Below, in pieces: positions 33,051 through 39,932 of a stretch of DNA of 39,932 bases; the stretch's first letter is position 1; the number at the start of each line of letters is the position of its first letter. Below the pieces are notes generated by a model, which was not told where the DNA came from, made no database searches, and worked only from the letters and a program-made list of their open reading frames with translations. Source of the stretch: Actinomycetes bacterium (lineage in GTDB: Bacteria > Actinomycetota > Acidimicrobiia > Acidimicrobiales > Palsa-688). The stretch is from assembly GCA_021809105.1 (NCBI GenBank), contig JAKBAM010000006.1, forward strand, positions 1-39,932, given 5' to 3'. Position numbers and translations under genes: made by a program.

Positions 33051-34115
33051 GTGATCGACCTGCCCGACGCCTGGGAGCCGGCGGCCGCTGCGGCGGCCAT
33101 GCGGGCCGTAGCCACCGGGCGCCTGGACGGAATCGACGAGTTCGGGCCGCTCGGCGTGGTAGCGGTGGACTTGGATGGGCGCGACTCGGGGGCCGCGCCA
33201 CCGCACCTGCCGCCCCCCGCCGGGTTGTTGCCGATCGGGTTTGGCTGGATCGTGGTCGGGGTCAGCCGGCTGGCCGCTCCCGCCACCACTGTCGACTGCG
33301 ACATCGCCCTCACGAGCGCGCCGGGAGCCCGCCGGCCGTGGGTGACAGTCGACGACCTCGGAGCAGCGATCGAGAGGTTGCGGGCTGCGGTGGCTGCCAG
33401 TCCGGAAGCCGCTCTCGTCGCCGCCCAGCTCTTGCGAAGGGGCGGGACCGGCCCGCCCGACGACGACCTGTTCTGCGAGTCCCTCGCATACTCGACGCTG
33501 CAGGGCGGCCCGAAGTTTCGCGCCTGGCTGGCGGCCCGGCCTGCCAAGCCTCCCCGGCCTCCGACCGCTTCGCCGGTGCTGGTCGAACGGCGTGACGACG
33601 AGCTGCACGTCACGCTGAACCGTCCCGAGGTTCGCAACGCCTACGACGCCGCCACCCGAGACGGGCTGATCGGCGCGTTGCAGCTGGCGGTTGCCGACCG
33701 CAGCGTCAAAACAGTGCTCCTCCGGGGCCGGGGACCGGCTTTTTGCAGTGGGGGCGACCTCCAGGAGTTCGGGTCGGCACCCGACCCGGCGACCGCCCAC
33801 CTCGTCCGGACGAGCCGCAGCGGTGGCTGGTGGTTGGCGCAGTGCGCCGGCAAGGTCACCGCTCACATCCACGGCGCCTGCGTCGGCGCTGGGATCGAGC
33901 TTCCCGCTTTCGCCGGGCGAGTCGTCGCCGCCCCCGGGACCGAGTTGAGACTCCCCGAGGTGGGCATGGGGTTGGTGCCTGGGGCCGGGGGCACGGCCAG
34001 CATCCCCCGGCGCATCGGTCGCCACCGGAGCGCTTGGATGGCTCTCACTGGGGCTGTGATCTCTGCTCCGACGGCATTGGCGTGGGGGTTGCTCGACGCC
34101 ATCGGCGATCCTTGA
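33051..34115 (+). CDS. Enoyl-CoA hydratase/isomerase with extra N-terminal domain
   Basis: The 354-residue protein has a complete crotonase domain from residue about 175. It carries the oxyanion loop FCSGGDLQEF and two catalytic glutamates spaced by 20, E283 (GAGIELPAFAG) and E303 (LPEVGMGLVPGAGG). The first 170 residues are unusual; they include LRAAVAASPEAALVAAQLLR and DLFCESLAYSTLQGGPKFRA, patterns seen in the tail of crotonases, so this may be a degenerate partner domain. The GTG at 33051 leaves only 26 bp to the divergent CaiB-like gene. The two presumably work on the same acyl-CoA. The C-terminus is short after WGLLDAIGDP. Confidence 0.87.
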   Translation: MIDLPDAWEPAAAAAAMRAVATGRLDGIDEFGPLGVVAVDLDGRDSGAAPPHLPPPAGLLPIGFGWIVVGVSRLAAPATTVDCDIALTSAPGARRPWVTVDDLGAAIERLRAAVAASPEAALVAAQLLRRGGTGPPDDDLFCESLAYSTLQGGPKFRAWLAARPAKPPRPPTASPVLVERRDDELHVTLNRPEVRNAYDAATRDGLIGALQLAVADRSVKTVLLRGRGPAFCSGGDLQEFGSAPDPATAHLVRTSRSGGWWLAQCAGKVTAHIHGACVGAGIELPAFAGRVVAAPGTELRLPEVGMGLVPGAGGTASIPRRIGRHRSAWMALTGAVISAPTALAWGLLDAIGDP

Positions 34116-34136
34116 CCCGGAGCGGGCCGACAGCGC

Positions 34137-34162
34137 GGAACAGAGTGGAAGGAAGACCGCTT
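34137..34162 (+). promoter_or_regulatory. Possible ECF-sigma promoter before htrA
   Basis: GGAAC (34137-34141), 16 bases, then CGCTT (34158-34162) resembles the GGAAC-N16-CGTT pattern of envelope-stress ECF sigma factors, which commonly control htrA genes. It is 174 bases upstream of the start codon. The match in the second box is imperfect, so this is tentative. Confidence 0.2.
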
Positions 34163-34335
34163 CGGCCCGGGCCCGTGGCACCATGTAGGAGGAACCCGCC
34201 GGGCCTGCAGTTCTCAGCGCTCGTTCAGGGTTGTCTTAGGTGCCTGCGGCACAGTTACTTACCGAGGGACGATTATCTCGGCGACAGCCCGCACGCGACA
34301 CGCGGTCGGATCCGGTGGCGTGGAGGAAAGGAACG

Positions 34336-36039
34336 ATGAGCAACGACCAGCATGACCACGGAGGGGGCCACGGGGGTGGCTGGCATTCGACGGCGCCTAC
34401 GGCGGGGTGGTACCAGGACCCTTGGGACAATCAGCGTCGGCGCTACTGGGACGGGCAGCAATGGACTGGCGATGTCTCCTTCGAGCCCCCCGGCAGCTGG
34501 GGCGGGGACGCGGTTGGCGGCGAGCAGGCCCCCGCCCAGGGCGGCGCCGGCTACGGCCGTGATCCGTACTCCGGCCAGAGCTCGAACCCTTACTCCGCCG
34601 TGCAGGGCCAGCCGCAGGCCCAGGCGCAGGCCCAGGCACAGGGCCAGCCACAGCCGCCGGCGACGGCGCCCCAACACAACCCACCGCAGCCCCAGGGCTG
34701 GGTCCAGCATCCCGCCCAGACGCAGGCGGCGCAGTGGCCCGCGACGCCTTCCGAGCACCCGACCCAGGCGGGGTGGGGCGGTTGGGGACAGCCTCCGCAG
34801 GTCCCCGGCGCGTGGGCCGGAGGTCCGACGTGGCAGCACTCTCCCCAGGGCAGCGCGCAGACCAACCGGGTCCACGTCGCGGTCGTGGCAGTCCTCACGG
34901 CCATCGCCGTCCTCGCGGGGATCGGGATAGGGAGCCAGATCAACAACTCCTCGACGCCGACCGCTGCGTCGTCCAACAACGGCGGGACGGGGAGCGTGAC
35001 GAACCCGTTCGGAGGGGGTGTGGGAACCGTGCCGAGCGTCGGCGGCACCAGCGGTTCCAGCAATCTCTCGACGGCCCAGAAGGCCCTCGTCGCGCGCGTC
35101 GACAGGTCGCTGGTCGACATCAATACCCAGCTCAGCTATCAGAATGGGGCCGCTGCCGGCACCGGCATGGTTCTGACCAGCAATGGCGCCATCCTGACCA
35201 ACAACCACGTGATCGACGGCGCCACGTCGATCTCGGTGACGCTCGTCTCTACCGGGAAGGTCTACAAGGCGACCGTGGTCGGTACCGATGTCACGGAGGA
35301 CGTCGCGGTCCTGCAGATGCAGGGTGCGACCGGGCTGACGCCTGTCAGCATCGGCAACTCATCGAGCGTCGCCCGCGGTGACTCGGTGGTCGCCATCGGC
35401 AACGCCGGGGGCGCTGGTGGCACTCCTTCCGCAGTGACCGGCACGGTCCAAGCCCTCGACCAGACCATCACCGCCAGCGACGCGAACGGAGCCAACGCAG
35501 AGGTGCTCAACGGTCTGATCCAGACCGACGCCCCGATCCAGGCCGGTGACTCCGGCGGGCCGCTGGTTAACACCTCGGGGCAGGTCGTGGGGATGGACAC
35601 TGCCGCCTCCTCTTCCAACCAGATCAATGGTGCGGCCAGCGTCGGCTTCGCCATCCCGATCTCGAGCGCCACGACGATCGCCGCTGAGATCCAACAGGGC
35701 AAGGCCAGTGCAAAGATCCACATCGGGCAAACAGGGTTCTTGGGGGTGAGCGTAAGCACCGGATCGACTGGCTCGGGCCTCGGCCTCGGCGGAGGTGCCG
35801 GCACCGTCAACGGCGCTGCGGTGGCCCAGGTGATCCCCAACTCGCCGGCTGACAAGGCCGGGATCGTCGCGGGGGACATCATCACCGCCGTCGACGGCGC
35901 GACTATCGACTCTGCCGCAGCGCTCACCGCCAACCTGAGAGTGCATCATCCCGGTGACCAGGTGAACGTCACATGGGTCGATGCCAGCGGCACGTCTCAC
36001 AGCGCCAACGTCACGCTCACCGTCGGGCCCGCCGCCTGA
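34336..36039 (+). CDS. DUF2510-HtrA/DegP-type membrane serine protease with PDZ domain
   Basis: This 567-residue envelope protease begins with a His/Gly-rich start and a DUF2510 motif (GWYQDPWDNQRRRYWDGQQW). A cytoplasmic Gln/Pro-rich linker (about 60-175) with QAQAQAQ runs follows. A single membrane helix at about 181-201 leads to an external trypsin-like domain. The catalytic triad is H291 (LTNNHVIDGA), D322 (TEDVAVLQ) and S406 (AGDSGGPL). One C-terminal PDZ domain contains VIPNSPADKAGIVAGDIITA. HtrA proteases degrade or refold damaged exported proteins. The ATG at 34336 has GGAGGAAAGGAACG upstream. The long frame from 34240 adds no conserved residues. The gene appears to be monocistronic. 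Confidence 0.94.
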   Translation: MSNDQHDHGGGHGGGWHSTAPTAGWYQDPWDNQRRRYWDGQQWTGDVSFEPPGSWGGDAVGGEQAPAQGGAGYGRDPYSGQSSNPYSAVQGQPQAQAQAQAQGQPQPPATAPQHNPPQPQGWVQHPAQTQAAQWPATPSEHPTQAGWGGWGQPPQVPGAWAGGPTWQHSPQGSAQTNRVHVAVVAVLTAIAVLAGIGIGSQINNSSTPTAASSNNGGTGSVTNPFGGGVGTVPSVGGTSGSSNLSTAQKALVARVDRSLVDINTQLSYQNGAAAGTGMVLTSNGAILTNNHVIDGATSISVTLVSTGKVYKATVVGTDVTEDVAVLQMQGATGLTPVSIGNSSSVARGDSVVAIGNAGGAGGTPSAVTGTVQALDQTITASDANGANAEVLNGLIQTDAPIQAGDSGGPLVNTSGQVVGMDTAASSSNQINGAASVGFAIPISSATTIAAEIQQGKASAKIHIGQTGFLGVSVSTGSTGSGLGLGGGAGTVNGAAVAQVIPNSPADKAGIVAGDIITAVDGATIDSAAALTANLRVHHPGDQVNVTWVDASGTSHSANVTLTVGPAA

Positions 36040-36112
36040 CCGGCACAGCATCCCAGCGGTCGGCTCTGCGCGGGGCCGGCCGCTCGGTGGGTTTCGCCCG
36101 CCCCGCGGAAGA

Positions 36113-36670
36113 TCAGCGATGGGAGGCGTGCGAGGCGTGCGAGGCGTGCGGGCTGAACCTGACCGCCGGCGCGGGTTGGCCCCACCATTCAGCGTGGCGG
36201 ATCGCCTTCATGGCCTCTTTGCGGGTGCCGGCGTCCAGGCGATCGATGAAAATGACCCCGTCCAGGTGATCTGTCTCATGCTGGAAGCAGCGGGCCAGCT
36301 TGTCGGTGCCGACTACCTGCACGGGCCGCCCGTGCATATCGGAGCCCTTGGCGACGGTGTGGAGGCGCCGCTTGGTGTCGAAGTACAGGCCGGGCACCGA
36401 TAGGCATCCCTCCGGTCCGTACTGCTCTTCGTCGTCCGGGAAGTCCAGCACCGGGTTGACGATGTGGGCTTCGGTGTCGCCGTCATGCCACACGAACACC
36501 CTTTGCAGCACACCGAGCTGCGTCGCCGCCAAGCCGTAGCCGTCCTCGTCGCGCAGGGTCTCGTGGAGGTCTTTGACGAGGGTCTGCAAGGAGCGGTCGA
36601 AGTCGACGACCTCGTCGGCGCGTTGGCGGAGCACAGGGTCGCCAAAGAGGCGGACGGGACGCACGGTCAT
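36113..36670 (-). CDS. def: Peptide deformylase
   Basis: The 185-residue metalloenzyme removes formyl groups from nascent proteins. All three motifs are intact: GYGLAATQLG, EGCLSVPG with the metal-binding Cys, and QHETDHLDG with both metal histidines and the catalytic Glu. The N-terminal VRLFGDPVLRQRADEV is typical. The ATG at 36670 is chosen; the upstream frame to 37105 is antisense to the YbaK-like gene. The C-terminus ends in an odd HASHASHASHR tail from a 9-bp DNA repeat. It lies between the convergent htrA gene and the divergent YbaK-like gene. Confidence 0.95.
   Translation of the reverse strand: MTVRPVRLFGDPVLRQRADEVVDFDRSLQTLVKDLHETLRDEDGYGLAATQLGVLQRVFVWHDGDTEAHIVNPVLDFPDDEEQYGPEGCLSVPGLYFDTKRRLHTVAKGSDMHGRPVQVVGTDKLARCFQHETDHLDGVIFIDRLDAGTRKEAMKAIRHAEWWGQPAPAVRFSPHASHASHASHR
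36123..36149. repeat. 9-bp tandem repeat, three copies, at the end of def
   Basis: Three exact GAGGCGTGC units encode His-Ala-Ser three times on the minus strand just before the stop codon. They lengthen the C-terminus of peptide deformylase without touching the active site. Confidence 0.85.
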
Positions 36671-36772
36671 GACCCAGGATATCCGGACGACCCATCGGGA
36701 CCTGCTGCGAACAGGACAAGGTGCCGGAGGGGTCGCCGACGCCCGCAGGCCGAAGCAAGCAATACTCGGGGT

Positions 36773-37297
36773 ATGCCCTTCGCTCTCCGGCCCGGGCCTG
36801 CCCCGGCGGTCACCGCGCTCGTACGGGGTGAGGTCGACTTCGACCTGCACCCCTTCAGTCCCGATGACGTGGGCGACGGCGTCGATCTGGCGGAGTTGCT
36901 CGGTGTCGAGCCTGAGCGAGTGTTGGAGACCGTCGTGATCGAAGCAGGCGGTCGGCTGGTCGCATGCATCCTCCCCGCGGGCTGGGACCTTGACGACCAG
37001 GCGGTAGCCGAAGCGCTCGGCGCCGCCAGCGTTCGTCCCGCACTGGAAGCGATGGCGGAGAGGGCGACCGGCCATCCGGCGGAGGCTGTGAGCCCTGTGG
37101 GCCATCGCCGGCGCCTCCCCGTCCTCGTCGACCGAGCAGTCACCGCCCTTCAGCTGTCCGCTCCCGGCGTCACGGTCTTCGTCGGCAGCGGCCAGCCGGG
37201 ACTCGAGGTAGAGGTGGCCCTGCGTGATCTCATGGCGGTCACCCGGGCGACGGAGGCTTCCCTCACCGGGGAAGGGCCGGGAGACTCCGAGGTCTGA
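36773..37297 (+). CDS. YbaK/ProX-like aminoacyl-tRNA deacylase domain, catalytic Lys missing
   Basis: The 174-residue single-domain protein aligns with the YbaK/EbsC family, which edits mischarged tRNAs such as Cys-tRNA(Pro). Features are LRPGPAPAVTALVRGEVDFD, ELLGVEPERV, GGRLVACILPAGWDLD, and VSPVGHRRRLPVLVDRAV, followed by GLEVEVALRDLMAVT. The family lysine normally found in a VxKTL-type motif is E52 here (VLETVVI, codon GAG). Loss of that lysine would abolish standard deacylase chemistry. The ATG at 36773 is close to an AATACT -10-like box, so the message may be leaderless. It diverges from def. The fold call is good; catalytic activity is doubtful. Confidence 0.82.
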   Translation: MPFALRPGPAPAVTALVRGEVDFDLHPFSPDDVGDGVDLAELLGVEPERVLETVVIEAGGRLVACILPAGWDLDDQAVAEALGAASVRPALEAMAERATGHPAEAVSPVGHRRRLPVLVDRAVTALQLSAPGVTVFVGSGQPGLEVEVALRDLMAVTRATEASLTGEGPGDSEV

Positions 37298-37349
37298 CGT
37301 CTGCTGCAGCCCGGCCCGGTTGGAGGGGTAGCGCCTCTACGCTGAGCCG

Positions 37350-38210
37350 ATGCCCAGCGAGCCCCTGACCCTGATGGCCGTCCACGCCCATCCCGACGAC
37401 GAGGCGACCAGCACCGGCGGGGTGCTGGCTCGCTATGGCGCCGAGGGGATCCGCACGGTGGTTGTTACCTGCACCGATGGGAGCTGCGGTGACGGCCCGG
37501 GTGGCGTCAAGCCGGGCGAGCCTGGTCACGACCGGGACGAGGTAGCCAGGTTGCGCACTGTCGAGCTCGAGCGGGCCTGCGACGTGCTGGGTGTCGGCAC
37601 GCTTGAGCAGCTCGGCTACCGGGACTCGGGGATGATGGGCTGGGCTGCCAACGACGAGCCTGGCGCTTTCTGGGGGATGGATGCTATCGAGGCCGCCCGG
37701 CCGCTGGAGGATCTGATCCGCAAGCACCGGCCTCAAGTGGTTGTCACCTACGACGCCAACGGGTTCTACGGCCACCCCGACCACATCATGGCCCACCGCA
37801 TCGCGATGATCGCTGCCTCGGCCTCCGGGATTCCGGTGAAGCTGTACTACACCGCTATAGCCCGTGCGGGACTCGCCACCCTCGCTGAGGAGCTGCGCAA
37901 GGTGGGCATCGACCCGCCCGGCGCCAGCGACAGGGAGGAGGGCCGCTATGCGGAGGCGCCGGCGCGTCCGCCTTTCGGCACGCCCGACGCGCTGATCACC
38001 ACCGCCGTGGACGTGGATGCCTACACGGGGGCGAAGCGGCGGGCGCTCGCCGCGCACGGCAGCCAGGCCGACAACATCTTCTTCTTGCAGCTCGGTGAGG
38101 AGTTGTTCGGGCGGGTGTTCGGTACGGAGCGGTTCATCCGGGCCGTCGATCGCACCGATGCCGAGGTCCCCGAGACCGACCTGTTCGCGGGGGTTCGCCC
38201 GACGCAGTGA
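37350..38210 (+). CDS. PIG-L family deacetylase, possible mycothiol S-conjugate amidase
   Basis: The 286-residue zinc hydrolase has the family motif AHPDDEATSTGG (H14, D17) and the second metal site NGFYGHPDHIMAH (H145). Other markers are VVVTCTDGSCGDGPGGVKPG and LGYRDSGMMGW. PIG-L enzymes remove acetyl groups from N-acetylglucosamine conjugates; actinobacterial members include MshB (mycothiol synthesis) and Mca (cleavage of mycothiol conjugates for detoxification). With mscR in the same window, a mycothiol role is plausible, but the sequence cannot separate MshB, Mca and general PIG-L enzymes. The ATG at 37350 has a GGAGGGG-like site upstream. The stop overlaps a possible GTG of the next gene at 38207. 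Confidence 0.87.
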   Translation: MPSEPLTLMAVHAHPDDEATSTGGVLARYGAEGIRTVVVTCTDGSCGDGPGGVKPGEPGHDRDEVARLRTVELERACDVLGVGTLEQLGYRDSGMMGWAANDEPGAFWGMDAIEAARPLEDLIRKHRPQVVVTYDANGFYGHPDHIMAHRIAMIAASASGIPVKLYYTAIARAGLATLAEELRKVGIDPPGASDREEGRYAEAPARPPFGTPDALITTAVDVDAYTGAKRRALAAHGSQADNIFFLQLGEELFGRVFGTERFIRAVDRTDAEVPETDLFAGVRPTQ

Positions 38211-38311
38211 CGTCGCGGGTCGCTTCGACCCTGCTACCGTTCCGGGATCGGATCTTGATCGGGTCCCGGGGCGGCTGGACAGTCGTCGGGGGTCCGGGAG
38301 GAGGGACCGCC

Positions 38312-39886
38312 ATGCCGGGCCAACTCATTGACGCGCCTGTAACCACCGACTCCCGCCCTCTCGGGAGGGATCGCACCCGCCGCCCGACCGGGTCGGCCGC
38401 GCGGCGGCGCCAGGTGTTCGCCGCGCTGGCCACCGCGACGGTTTTGACGGGGGCACTCAGCGTTGTGCTCTCCTCGCTGAAGTGGGTGGCGGCGGCCGCC
38501 GCCGTGTTGACCATCGGGTACGTCGCCGCGATTGCCCGAGCTCGCCATCTGGCGGTCCAGAGAGAGATGGCCCGGGCTTTCGGGGCTCCCGGTGGCGGGT
38601 TCGACTGGGCCGCGCTGGCCGAGCCAGGGGAGACGCCGATGACCGCCGAGGAGAAGCTGGTCGCAGTGACCGGCGGCGGTCCTCTCACGGTCGTCCGCTT
38701 CGCCTTCGCTTACCTGTTGGGCTGGGTACTGACACCCGTCGCCGTGGCGATCCACCTCCTTGCTGGCGACCGGCGGGACCTCGAGGGAGAAGGGGTGCTG
38801 GCCCGGATCGTGGCTCTGCAGCGCCGCGGGCGGGCCCACTCGTTCCGGGCGCTGGCGGTCTCGCTGGCGACCACGGCGGGCGTAACGGCAGTGGGAGGCT
38901 TGACGGGCATGGTGGCGGCCCCCGCCGCTTCGGCCGCTCCGGCACCCGGCACTTATACCGTCCAGCCCGGCGACACGCTGGCGACTATCGCTGCGGCCCA
39001 TGCTACGACGATCGAAGCGATGGTCGCCGCCAACCACCTGGCCGATCCGAACCTCATCTTTCCGGGTCAGGTGCTGGTGGTCGGTGGGGGCGCGTCGGTC
39101 ACATCGGGTGCTCTGGCGGGAGCCGGCAGCGGGAGCTACACGGTCCAGGCTGGCGACACGCTCGGCTCTATTGCCGGTCGGTTCGGCACCAGTTGGGAGG
39201 CTTTGGCGGCGGCCAACCACCTGGCGGATCCCAACATGATCATGCCTGGCCAGGTGCTGTCAGTCAGCGGCTCGCCGGCGCCGGCCGCGAGTGGGGGCGC
39301 AGCCGGCAGCGGGAGCTACACGGTCCAGGCTGGCGACACGCTCGGCTCTATTGCCGGTCGGTTCGGCACCACTTGGGAGGCTTTGGCGGCGGCCAACCAC
39401 CTGGCGGACCCGAACGTGATCTTCACGGGAGATGTCTTGTCGGTCGACGGCTCGGCGGTCGGCACGGTCGCCGCCTCACCTGCAGTCCCGTCTCCGGCGG
39501 CACCGCCAAGCGCGGCACCGCCGGCGGCCTCCTCCTTGGGTGCCGGAGCACTGAGTGTTGCCCTCCAGCAGCTGGGCAAGCCGTACCAATGGGCGGGAGC
39601 AGGGCCCAACAGCTTCGATTGCTCCGGCCTGGTCATGTACGCGTACGAGGCGGTCGGGGTATCGCTGGCCCATTACACCGTAACCCAGCAGGCCGAGACC
39701 GCCCGGATCACCGAGAGCCAGCTCGAGCCGGGCGACCTGGTGTTCTACGGGGGCGCAGCTCCCAGCCACGTGGCCATGTACGACGGCAATGGCAACGTGG
39801 TGACCGCTGACACGACCGGCACTCCGGTGCGGGTCGAGCCGATCACCTGGGACGGCACCCCGACCGCCTTCGGACGCGTCGGGTAG
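38312..39886 (+). CDS. LysM-NlpC/P60 cell-wall hydrolase with membrane-domain N-terminus
   Basis: The protein is about 524 residues. Residues 35-75 and 124-150 are hydrophobic membrane segments. Residues 167-208 look like a second signal sequence (VALQRRGRAHSFRALAVSLA... ending APAASAAP). Three LysM peptidoglycan-binding repeats start near 211, 274 and 334. A Pro/Ala linker leads to an NlpC/P60 peptidase from about 410, with catalytic C437 (FDCSGLVMYAY) and H486 (PSHVAMYDG). It would cut cross-linked stem peptides outside the cell. The ATG at 38312 has GGAGGAGGG upstream; GTG at 38207 (overlapping the PIG-L stop) or GTG at 38810 (giving a clean secreted form) are alternatives. Confidence 0.9.
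   Translation: MPGQLIDAPVTTDSRPLGRDRTRRPTGSAARRRQVFAALATATVLTGALSVVLSSLKWVAAAAAVLTIGYVAAIARARHLAVQREMARAFGAPGGGFDWAALAEPGETPMTAEEKLVAVTGGGPLTVVRFAFAYLLGWVLTPVAVAIHLLAGDRRDLEGEGVLARIVALQRRGRAHSFRALAVSLATTAGVTAVGGLTGMVAAPAASAAPAPGTYTVQPGDTLATIAAAHATTIEAMVAANHLADPNLIFPGQVLVVGGGASVTSGALAGAGSGSYTVQAGDTLGSIAGRFGTSWEALAAANHLADPNMIMPGQVLSVSGSPAPAASGGAAGSGSYTVQAGDTLGSIAGRFGTTWEALAAANHLADPNVIFTGDVLSVDGSAVGTVAASPAVPSPAAPPSAAPPAASSLGAGALSVALQQLGKPYQWAGAGPNSFDCSGLVMYAYEAVGVSLAHYTVTQQAETARITESQLEPGDLVFYGGAAPSHVAMYDGNGNVVTADTTGTPVRVEPITWDGTPTAFGRVG
39121..39420 (+). repeat. Near-identical LysM-coding duplication
   Basis: Bases 39121-39240 and 39301-39420 agree at 116 of 120 positions, offset by exactly 180 bases. 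Each encodes a LysM repeat beginning SGSYTVQAGDTLGSIAGRFG. The first LysM (from about 38947) has diverged. The similarity at DNA level points to recent duplication or gene conversion. Confidence 0.9.
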
Positions 39887-39932
39887 TCGAGCCCCGCGTC
39901 CCGACCCGAGCTGCGACTACCCGAGGCCTGCG

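Noticed and set aside
32961..34184. 407-residue minus-strand open frame
   Set aside because: Antisense to the enoyl-CoA hydratase gene; composition is Gly/Arg/Pro noise.

Overview
The window is high-GC DNA with dense, mostly short-spaced protein genes, frequent GTG starts and GTGA/TGATG stop-start overlaps. Several genes point to an actinobacterium: an S-(hydroxymethyl)mycothiol dehydrogenase and a PIG-L/Mca-type deacetylase (mycothiol), two families that often use coenzyme F420 (a Ddn-type nitroreductase-like protein and a PPOX-fold protein), a DUF2510-HtrA protease and a LysM-NlpC/P60 wall hydrolase. Three cytochromes P450, many short-chain dehydrogenases and CoA-ester enzymes suggest a soil or aquatic actinobacterium, perhaps from the Acidimicrobiia; that placement is inference. 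I see no rRNA, tRNA, CRISPR array, transposase or phage gene.

Layout. 0-3.8 kb: a SnoaL-like protein, an aldo/keto reductase, mscR and a TetR regulator. 3.9-7.1 kb (minus strand): a small unknown gene, murL and murD2, which together encode the L-Glu-then-epimerise route to the D-glutamate of peptidoglycan. 7.2-9.0 kb: a CsoR-family repressor with a CstR-like Cys pair, a YihY/BrkB membrane protein and the 3' remnant of a phosphoesterase gene. 9.1-17.5 kb: an oxidative-metabolism region with P450s at 9.1, 13.2 and 14.5 kb, a TetR-MFS efflux pair with a clear operator, a PPOX protein, an SDR and a cupin. 17.5-25.3 kb: YaaA, a YeiH-type transporter divergent from its LysR regulator, a Tam-like methyltransferase apparently started at CTG, three redox enzymes and an acyl-CoA synthetase. 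25.3-31.7 kb: a YdbS/YdbT-like pair of bPH2 membrane proteins, the alkylation-repair pair Ada/AlkA plus Ogt, a low-molecular-weight phosphatase and an amidohydrolase. 31.7-34.1 kb: divergent CaiB-like CoA transferase and enoyl-CoA hydratase genes 26 bp apart. 34.3-39.9 kb: HtrA, peptide deformylase, a YbaK-like protein lacking its catalytic lysine, the PIG-L deacetylase and the LysM-NlpC/P60 protein.

The most notable signals outside ordinary genes are: a 24-bp palindromic element present three times, each downstream of a plus-strand stop codon, with paired base changes that keep the hairpin; a 14-bp tandem array whose first unit supplies the ogt stop codon; several long intergenic hairpins; and a recent 120-bp LysM duplication. 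The MurL-MurD2 pair is the best-supported unusual pathway. The family assignments rest on motifs read by eye, not on database searches.
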